Shown: piece after piece, positions 58,899 to 64,000 of the stretch
Numbering within the stretch: position 1 is the first letter of the stretch
Layout: each line of letters starts with the position of its first letter
The notes under the pieces: model-generated
What the model saw: the letters and a program-made list of their open reading frames with translations, nothing else
Database searches by the model: none
Told to the model about the DNA's origin: nothing
Assembly (NCBI RefSeq): GCF_028747205.1
Contig: NZ_CP112880.1
Location: 3,782,001 to 3,846,000, forward strand
DNA: 64,000 nt
Source: Streptomyces sp. CA-278952
Lineage (GTDB): Bacteria > Actinomycetota > Actinomycetes > Streptomycetales > Streptomycetaceae
Direction of reading: 5' to 3'
Made by a program: the position numbers and the translations under genes

Positions 58899-59157
58899 CT
58901 CTCCCCTGACCGCGCTGTCCTCGGCATTCCACGATTACGGCGCGGCCCCCGCGCGTCCAGCCCGCCCCCCGACCCGGCCGGGGCATCCGGAACTGCCTCA
59001 TCGGGCACCGCCCCGACACGGACGGGCGCGCGCACTACGGCCGCCCCGCTGCTCGCCGCTCCTCCCCGCTTCTCCTTACTCCCTTCGGCCGACAGGGGAG
59101 AGGCCATCGGCGCAGTCCCGGTCGCCGTCGTCCGCCGTGCTCGCGATGATCGGCAGC

Positions 59158-59841
59158 ATGACCACGAGCGACAGCGGCAAGGACATCACCCTGCGGATCG
59201 CCCAGAATCCGGAGGCCGACGAGCTTCTCGGCCGCAGCCCGCTGGCCGCTCTGGTCGGCATGTTGCTGGACCAACAGGTGCCGATGGAGTGGGCGTTCAC
59301 GGGCCCGTACACCCTCGCTGAACGCATGGGCTCCGACGACCTGGACGCGGAGCGGATCGCCGCCTACGACCCGGACGCCTTCACCGAGCTGTTCACCACC
59401 AAACCGGCTCTGCACCGCTACCCCGGCTCCATGGCCCAGCGGGTGCAGCAGCTGTGCCGCTTCCTGGTGGCGGAGTACGACGGCGACGCGAGCGCGGTGT
59501 GGCGGGACGCGGCGACCGGCGACGAGCTGCTGAAACGCCTCAACGCGCTGCCCGGCTTCGGCGAACAGAAGGCGCGGATCTTCCTGGCGCTGCTCGGCAA
59601 GCAGTTCGGGGTGCGGCCGGCGGGGTGGCGGGAGGCGGCGGGCCCGTACGGGGAGGCCGGATCGCACCGGTCGGTCGCCGACATCACGGGCCCGGAGTCG
59701 CTCGTCGAGGTGCGCGCGTACAAGCAGGAGGCCAAGGCGGCGGCCAAAGCAGCGAAGAAGCCGGGCGGGACAGCGAAGAAGCCGAGCGGACCCTCGCCCG
59801 GAAAGTCGGGCGGCTCACCGCCCAAGAAGTCTGGCAGGTAG
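59158..59841 (+). CDS. HhH-GPD-type base-excision repair protein
   Basis: 227 residues. 'RSPLAALVGMLLDQQVPMEW' opens the helical HhH-GPD fold; the helix-hairpin-helix is 'LNALPGFGEQKARIFLALLG', followed by a conserved 'RPAGWREAAGPYGEAGSHRS' instead of the usual Gly-Pro-Asp segment. An Ala/Lys-rich basic tail (last 45 residues, 'KAAAKAAKKPGG') should bind DNA. Family members with this pattern are predicted glycosylases that lack the clear catalytic Asp, so activity is uncertain. First gene after the eCIS locus, divergent from the DUF4157 gene. Confidence 0.85.
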   Translation: MTTSDSGKDITLRIAQNPEADELLGRSPLAALVGMLLDQQVPMEWAFTGPYTLAERMGSDDLDAERIAAYDPDAFTELFTTKPALHRYPGSMAQRVQQLCRFLVAEYDGDASAVWRDAATGDELLKRLNALPGFGEQKARIFLALLGKQFGVRPAGWREAAGPYGEAGSHRSVADITGPESLVEVRAYKQEAKAAAKAAKKPGGTAKKPSGPSPGKSGGSPPKKSGR

Positions 59842-59985
59842 TCGGCCTGGTCCGACGCTCGGCCGAGAAGGATGCGGTCGAGCGTCGGATCCGGCCGACA
59901 CCTCCCTCTCACCGATCGAATCCGGCCACATCTGTTCACAGGCATCACCCCACTCGCTAGCTTTCGCAGCACATTTGTTCAGCCG

Positions 59986-60049
59986 TTCAGGTACTGAGCC
60001 GCTCGGAGCGCCGGCGATTCAGGTACTGAGCCGCTCAGAGCACCAGCCG
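59986..60049. repeat. 32-bp tandem repeat x2 upstream of the M28 peptidase gene
   Basis: Two copies of a 32-bp unit beginning ttcaggtactgagccgctc, 4-5 differences, with a third partial ttcag at 60050, directly before the ribosome binding site (ccggaagga). It probably forms most of the 5' leader or operator. The preceding 100 bp (59842-59985) hold nothing I recognise. Confidence 0.8.
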
Positions 60050-60069
60050 TTCAGACCGGAAGGACTCCT

Positions 60070-61626
60070 GTGCACGCAACACGTCGCAGAGCCATCGCTG
60101 TCGTGGCCGCCACCGCCCTGGCCACACCGCTCCTCCTGGCCGCGTCCCCGCACCCCGGCCGCCCCGCGCCGCACGACCCCGGTAAGGAAGCGGCGAAGCT
60201 GTCGAAGGAGTTGGTGAGGAAGGGGTCCGCACGCGACGCCCACCGCCACCTCCAGCAGTTCCAGGCGATAGCCGACTCGACCGACGGTCACCGCGCCGCC
60301 GGCTCGCTGGGCCACGACGCCTCGGCGGCGTACGTCTACCGCCAGCTCCAGCGCGCCGGGTACAAGGTCTCGTACGAGAACTTCCGCTTCACCTACACGG
60401 AGACGCTGGCCGAGAATCTCGCCGTGGTGACGCCGACGCCCCGCGACGTCACGATCAAGGCCATGACGTACACCCCGTCGACCGAGGTGGGCGGCCTGAC
60501 GGCGGCGCTCGTCGCGGTGCCCGTCGACGGGACTACGGGCTGCGAGGCCACCGACTACGCGTCCACGACCTTCACCGGCAAGATCGCGCTGATCAAGCGC
60601 GGCGGCTGCTCCTTCGCCGAGAAGCAGGCGGCCGCCGCCGACGCGGGCGCGGCCGGGGCGGTCATCTACAACAACGTCGAGGGCGCCCTGTCCGGCACGC
60701 TCGGCGAGGTCGCGGCGGGCAGGATCCCGACCGGAGGCCTCACTCAGGCGGAGGGCGAGAAGCTGGCCGCCGACCTCGCGGGCGGCGAGGTCACCGTCTC
60801 CTTCGAGATCCGCGAGTTGCAGGAGGACCGCCCCACCCGCAACGTCATCGCCGAGACCCCCGGCGGCAGCACGGCCCGGACGGTGATGCTCGGCGCCCAC
60901 CTCGACTCGGTGACCGAGGGCCCCGGCATCAACGACAACGGCTCCGGATCCGCCGGTCTGCTCGAAGTGGCACTGGACCTGGCGAAGTCGAAGAGCAAGC
61001 CCGCCAACAAGGTGCGGTTCGCCTGGTGGTCGGCCGAGGAGAACGGCCTGATCGGCTCGGAGAAGTACGTCGCGGCGCTCTCCGCGAAGCAGCGCGAGCA
61101 GATCGCGCTCTATCTGAACTTCGACATGATCGCCTCGCCGAACGGCGTCCAGTTCGTCTTCGACGGCGACAACTCCGACAACGTCGGCGAAGGCGCGGGC
61201 CCGGAGGGCTCGGCCCAACTGGAGCGTGACATCAACGAGTTCCTCGACGGCAAGGGCAAGCCGCACGAGGGCACGGACTTCACCGGCCGCTCGGACTACG
61301 GACCGTTCATCGAGGTCGGAATCCCGTCCGGCGGTACGGACACCGGGGCGGAGGGCATCAAGACGCCGGCCCAGGCCGAGGTGTTCGGCGGCGAGGCGGG
61401 CATCGCGTACGACCCCTGCTACCACGCGGCCTGCGACGACCTGGACAACATCGACATGGGTCACTTCGACACCAACATCGACGTGATCGCCAACGCGGTC
61501 GGAACGTACGCCCACGACCTGCGCTCCCTGACCCGCCCGGTCACCCCCGACACCGGCACGGGTACGCCCGGCAGCGGTGGCAGCGGCGGCGGCCTACGCG
61601 AGGGGCACGGCCGGGTCGCGGAGTAG
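60070..61626 (+). CDS. Secreted M28-family aminopeptidase with PA domain
   Basis: 518 residues, GTG start after 'ggaagga'. Signal peptide (about 1-28), then the M28 catalytic fold interrupted by a PA domain (about 130-260, 'GKIALIKRGGCSFAEKQAAA'). Zinc-ligand candidates: His near 277 ('MLGAHLDSV'), Asp in 'GINDNGSGSAGLL', Glu pair in 'WWSAEENGLIGS', Asp in 'YLNFDMIAS' and His in 'DPCYHAACDDLDNID'. It resembles the Streptomyces griseus aminopeptidase family, releasing N-terminal residues outside the cell. The tail is Gly/Thr-rich. Confidence 0.93.
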   Translation: MHATRRRAIAVVAATALATPLLLAASPHPGRPAPHDPGKEAAKLSKELVRKGSARDAHRHLQQFQAIADSTDGHRAAGSLGHDASAAYVYRQLQRAGYKVSYENFRFTYTETLAENLAVVTPTPRDVTIKAMTYTPSTEVGGLTAALVAVPVDGTTGCEATDYASTTFTGKIALIKRGGCSFAEKQAAAADAGAAGAVIYNNVEGALSGTLGEVAAGRIPTGGLTQAEGEKLAADLAGGEVTVSFEIRELQEDRPTRNVIAETPGGSTARTVMLGAHLDSVTEGPGINDNGSGSAGLLEVALDLAKSKSKPANKVRFAWWSAEENGLIGSEKYVAALSAKQREQIALYLNFDMIASPNGVQFVFDGDNSDNVGEGAGPEGSAQLERDINEFLDGKGKPHEGTDFTGRSDYGPFIEVGIPSGGTDTGAEGIKTPAQAEVFGGEAGIAYDPCYHAACDDLDNIDMGHFDTNIDVIANAVGTYAHDLRSLTRPVTPDTGTGTPGSGGSGGGLREGHGRVAE

Positions 61627-61664
61627 GAGCGGCGGCCCGGAACACGTCCGTCCCGCAAGCAGCA

Positions 61665-61772
61665 GTCCCGTAAGCGGTCCCGAAAGCAGTCCCGCAGACG
61701 GTCCCGCAGACGGTCCCGTGGACCGTCCCGTGGACCGTCCCGTGGACCGTCCCGTAAGCAGTCCCGTAGACG
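61665..61772. repeat. 12-bp tandem repeat x9 in intergenic region
   Basis: Nine units beginning gtcccg (gtcccgtggacc, gtcccgcagacg and variants) at strict 12-bp spacing, 38 bp after the M28 peptidase stop codon. One frame would encode Ser-Arg-x-x repeats but no start, ribosome binding site or continuation supports a gene. Confidence 0.9.
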
Positions 61773-61802
61773 GCGCAACGCGAGCCCGCACGGTGGACCA
61801 CC

Positions 61803-61849
61803 AGCGGGCCCGGTGCGGAATCCCCACGGAATTCCGCACCGGGCCCGCT
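61803..61849 (+). terminator. Perfect 19-bp stem hairpin
   Basis: agcgggcccggtgcggaat and attccgcaccgggcccgct are exact inverted repeats around a 9-base loop. No T-tract. It is the probable terminator for the peptidase gene and is symmetric. The remainder of the 399-bp gap (61850-62013) holds no gene I can support. Confidence 0.75.
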
Positions 61850-62013
61850 ACCGCGACCTCCCACGCCCCCAGGGTCCGACGGGGCGGGCAGGACCTCCCG
61901 CCACTCCATTCCCACTCCCCCTGCACGGTTATCCAGCCCAATACGGCGCTATACCCCCTTTGCACCGTCATCGCGGTGAGCTTGCCTGGCTGCGCCCGGT
62001 GGCCCTTGCCCGG

Positions 62014-62019
62014 TAGGCT
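62014..62019 (+). promoter_or_regulatory. -10 box TAGGCT, leaderless promoter candidate
   Basis: TAGGCT is followed by six bases (ttccgt) and the GTG of the next gene; no ribosome binding site lies between. Confidence 0.45.
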
Positions 62020-62025
62020 TTCCGT

Positions 62026-62322
62026 GTGATCTTCAAGCGCATCGGAAATGGGAAGCCATACCCCGACCACGGCCGGGAAAGCACCCGACAGTGGGCGGAT
62101 GTCGCGCCGCGTCCGGTTCGCCTGGACCAGCTCGTGACCACCAAGGGCCAGCTGGACCTGGAGACCCTCCTCGCCGAGGACTCCACGTTCTACGGCGACC
62201 TGTTCGCCCACGTCGTGAAGTGGCAGGGCGACCTCTACCTGGAGGACGGCCTGCACCGGGCGGTCCGGGCCGCGCTCCAGCAGCGCCAGGTGCTGCACGC
62301 CCGCGTCCTCGACCTGGGCTGA
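62026..62322 (+). CDS. Small conserved protein, VapB-like annotation class
   Basis: 98 residues, GTG start: 'MIFKRIGNGKPYPDHGREST', 'PRPVRLDQLVTTKGQLDLET', then 'YGDLFAHVVKWQGDLYLEDG' and 'RAVRAALQQRQVLHARVLDL'. I recall near-identical short proteins in Streptomyces at this place before the LytR_C gene, annotated as VapB-family antitoxins. No toxin gene is adjacent, so the name may reflect only weak similarity; 'ALQQRQVLHARVL' resembles the end of ParB/Phd-like domains. Highly conserved housekeeping-type gene. Confidence 0.75.
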   Translation: MIFKRIGNGKPYPDHGRESTRQWADVAPRPVRLDQLVTTKGQLDLETLLAEDSTFYGDLFAHVVKWQGDLYLEDGLHRAVRAALQQRQVLHARVLDLG

Positions 62323-62474
62323 CGCCACCCTCGGCTACCTGCGCGCACCTCCGCGAGGGCGCCCGCGCACCCCAGCCGGGCTCCGCACTCCACCCGGGCT
62401 CCGCACCCCACCGAAGCCCAATTCGAGCCTTTCGGGTGTTTTCACGCTCATCCGGGTGCCATACGTTGATCATC

Positions 62475-62503
62475 TTGTACGCATGAACACAGGGTCGCAT
62501 TAC
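62475..62503 (+). promoter_or_regulatory. Promoter of the LytR_C gene
   Basis: -35 TTGTAC (62475-62480), 17-bp spacer, -10 CATTAC (62498-62503) or the overlapping TACGCT (62501-62506), which ends six bases before the ATG. It overlaps the alternative upstream start codon, ruling that start out. Confidence 0.45.
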
Positions 62504-62512
62504 GCTGCCTCC

Positions 62513-63139
62513 ATGAGCATGCTCACTCCCCCCGGCATGGGCGGAAAGTACCGCATCACGGGCGACGCCTATCCCCGTATGCGCCGCCCCCGGCACCGCC
62601 GCAGGCTGGTCCTCGCGGGCATCGGAGCCGTCGTCGCCCTCAGCCTGGCCGGCTGGGGCACGCTGCAGCTCATCGACGTCTTCACCGGCGGCGACAAGAG
62701 TGCCAGCGCGGCCGACCACAAGCGGGACTGCCCCACCCCGAAGCCGTCGGCGGCCCCCGCCAAGGCGCTGCCGAAACCGGCCGCCATCAAGGTCAACGTC
62801 TACAACGCGACGACGCGCAGCGGCCTGGCCAAGTCCGCCGCCGAGGAGCTCAAGAAACGCGGTTTCACCATCGGCGAGGTGGGCAACGCGACGAAGGCGT
62901 ACGACAAGAAGGTGCCCGGCACCGGCGTGCTGCTCGGCGCACCGACCGCGACGAACGGCAGCTTCACGGTGCTCGGCACCCAGCTGGCGGGCGCGGTACA
63001 GAAGACCGACACCCGCAGAACGGGCGAGGTCGACCTGATCCTCGGGACGAAGTTCAAGGCGTTCAGCACCCCGCAGGAGGCCACTGCCGCGATGGCGGCC
63101 CTGACGAAGCCGGCCCCGGCCCCGTCCCCCTCCTGCTGA
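62513..63139 (+). CDS. LytR C-terminal-domain membrane protein
   Basis: 208 residues. A basic cytoplasmic start, one membrane helix ('LVLAGIGAVVALSLAGWGTL', near 32-52), a Pro/Lys linker and an extracytoplasmic LytR_C domain ('AIKVNVYNATTRSGLAKSAA', 'LKKRGFTIGEVGNATKAYDK', 'GEVDLILGTKFKAF'). The domain occurs alone or behind LCP ligases that attach wall polymers; here the LCP catalytic part is absent, so a binding or accessory role at the envelope is likely. Commonly found beside upp in Streptomyces. Confidence 0.9.
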   Translation: MSMLTPPGMGGKYRITGDAYPRMRRPRHRRRLVLAGIGAVVALSLAGWGTLQLIDVFTGGDKSASAADHKRDCPTPKPSAAPAKALPKPAAIKVNVYNATTRSGLAKSAAEELKKRGFTIGEVGNATKAYDKKVPGTGVLLGAPTATNGSFTVLGTQLAGAVQKTDTRRTGEVDLILGTKFKAFSTPQEATAAMAALTKPAPAPSPSC

Positions 63140-63181
63140 ACCCCGTCACACACGCACACGCACGCTCCTGCTGAACGCGCA

Positions 63182-63249
63182 CACGCTTTCGCGCCCCGCC
63201 CCGGCGCCGTACGGATACGTACGACGCCGGGACGGGGCGCGAGAGCGTG
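63182..63249. terminator. Bidirectional terminator between LytR_C and upp genes
   Basis: Inverted repeat of 25 bp with two mismatches (one a G-U pair), left arm cacgctttcgcgccccg onward, right arm ending cgcgagagcgtg, loop about 18 bases that can itself pair (cgtacggatacgtacg). It serves the convergent LytR_C and upp genes. Confidence 0.75.
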
Positions 63250-63340
63250 GAAGGGCCCTGACCGGACCTTGCCGTCCGGACCTATCCGGACTCCGAACCT
63301 GTTCGGGCGTCTTGGACGACCCACTCGGCGGCGTCCCAAC

Positions 63341-63400
63341 CTATGCGGCCCCAACCTATTCGGCCGTGGCCTATTCGGCCGTGGCCTATTCGGCCGTTCC
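63341..63400. repeat. 15-bp tandem repeat x4 over the upp stop codon
   Basis: Four 15-bp units ctattcggccgtggc (first is degenerate: ctatgcggccccaac). Each starts with cta, an in-frame TAG on the minus strand; the rightmost TAG is the stop of upp. Confidence 0.9.
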
Positions 63401-64000
63401 GTACATCCGGTCGCCCGCGTCCCCGAGGCCCGGCACGATGTAGCCGTTCTCGTTGAGCCGCTCGTCGACGGAGGCGGTGACGACGGTGACCGGGGTCCCG
63501 GCCAGCTCGCGCTCCATCACCTCGACGCCCTCGGGCGCCGCGAGGAGGACGACGGCGGTGACGTCGTCGGCCCCGCGCTTGATCAGCTCGCGGATGGCCG
63601 CGACGAGGGTGCCGCCGGTGGCCAGCATCGGGTCCAGGACGTAGACCTGGCGACCGGAGAGGTCCTCGGGCATCCGGGTCGCGTACGTCTCCGCCTGGAG
63701 CGTCTCCTCGTTGCGGATCATGCCGAGGAAGCCCACTTCGGCGGTCGGCAGCAGCCGCACCATGCCGTCCAGCATGCCCAGACCGGCCCGCAGGATCGGG
63801 ACGACCAGGGGCCGGGGGTGCGAGAGCTTCACCCCGGTCGTGGGCGTCACCGGGGTCTCGATGTCGACCATCTCGGTGCGCACATCCCTGGTGGCCTCGT
63901 AGGCGAGAAGGGTGACCAGCTCGTCGGCGAGCCGCCGGAAGGTCGGGGAATCGGTGCGCTTGTCGCGCAGCGTGGTGAGTTTGTGCGCCACCAGCGGGTG
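63386..64000 (-). CDS. upp: Uracil phosphoribosyltransferase (5' end outside window)
   Basis: 204 residues inside the window; the first seven or so codons lie beyond the right edge (the visible start reads '[20 protein letters not shown]', as in full-length 211-residue enzymes). Flexible loop, '[18 protein letters not shown]' and the PRPP motif '[18 protein letters not shown]' are intact, with the uracil-binding end '[17 protein letters not shown]'. It makes UMP from uracil and PRPP in pyrimidine salvage. A GTG at 63991 is internal. The stop is duplicated in the 15-bp repeat. Confidence 0.96.
   Translation of the reverse strand, partial: HPLVAHKLTTLRDKRTDSPTFRRLADELVTLLAYEATRDVRTEMVDIETPVTPTTGVKLSHPRPLVVPILRAGLGMLDGMVRLLPTAEVGFLGMIRNEETLQAETYATRMPEDLSGRQVYVLDPMLATGGTLVAAIRELIKRGADDVTAVVLLAAPEGVEVMERELAGTPVTVVTASVDERLNENGYIVPGLGDAGDRMYGTAE

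Noticed and set aside
61665..61772. CRISPR array
   Set aside because: The 12-bp units are contiguous without spacers; no cas genes occur in the window.
1..64000. tRNA or rRNA genes
   Set aside because: I found no cloverleaf-like segment or rRNA sequence by eye; a tRNAscan run would be decisive.

Overview
The window is chromosomal DNA from a Streptomyces-type actinomycete. Evidence: very high G+C, GTG starts, many TANNNT -10 boxes a few bases before start codons, and typical Streptomyces families (HTH-TOBE plus fused ModBC, ECF42/DGPF pair, MAB_1171c-type protein, LytR_C protein and upp in a row). The first and last genes (terC, upp) are cut by the window ends.

Layout. 1-31.9 kb is mostly housekeeping and accessory metabolism: TerC end, GNAT, VOC protein, a molybdate uptake block (HTH-TOBE regulator, ModA, fused ModB-ModC), PH-domain protein, secreted amidase, antiporter, secreted tripeptidyl-peptidase-like hydrolase, acyltransferase, DEAD-box helicase, cold-shock protein, MerR regulator, a candidate small RNA (15.1-15.26 kb), an XRE / ImmA-IrrE / MAB_1171c / PAP2 operon, a secreted ParB/Srx-fold protein, a PAS-GAF-PP2C phosphatase, peroxiredoxin, NfeD plus flotillin, an APH-like kinase, cobM-cobL, and a DGPF/ECF42 sigma pair.

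32.0-58.9 kb is an extracellular contractile injection system (eCIS) locus. The minus-strand block 44.6 to 32.0 kb encodes sheath, tube, a small conserved protein, a 47-residue DUF6760-type protein, a proline-rich VQR-repeat protein, second tube, LysM protein, VgrG-like spike, PAAR tip, gp25, gp47/baseplate J, a tail protein I-like protein and a zinc-ribbon membrane-anchored protein. The AAA+ ATPase, DUF4255 protein, VWA/HYR secreted protein, orphan LuxR regulator, a membrane protein and a DUF4157 (eCIS core) protein lie at 50.4-58.9 kb. Between sheath and ATPase, on the opposite strand, sits a 1244-residue protein with a helical, hydrophobic, tape-measure-like body and an A+T-rich nuclease-like tail carrying three TTA codons. 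It is followed by a SUKH-like immunity gene (also with a TTA codon) and a VapBC-type pair. I regard this as the most novel part: a developmentally gated, polymorphic toxin module carried by the injection system. It shares a 'LQR..AGNGA' motif at the same N-terminal position with the DUF4157 protein, and short (V/A/L)QR motifs with the proline-rich protein.

59.1-64 kb returns to ordinary chromosome: HhH-GPD glycosylase-like protein, secreted M28 aminopeptidase, small conserved protein, LytR_C protein, upp. Across the window short tandem repeats cluster at gene 3' ends, and in at least five genes each repeat unit carries a copy of the stop codon.
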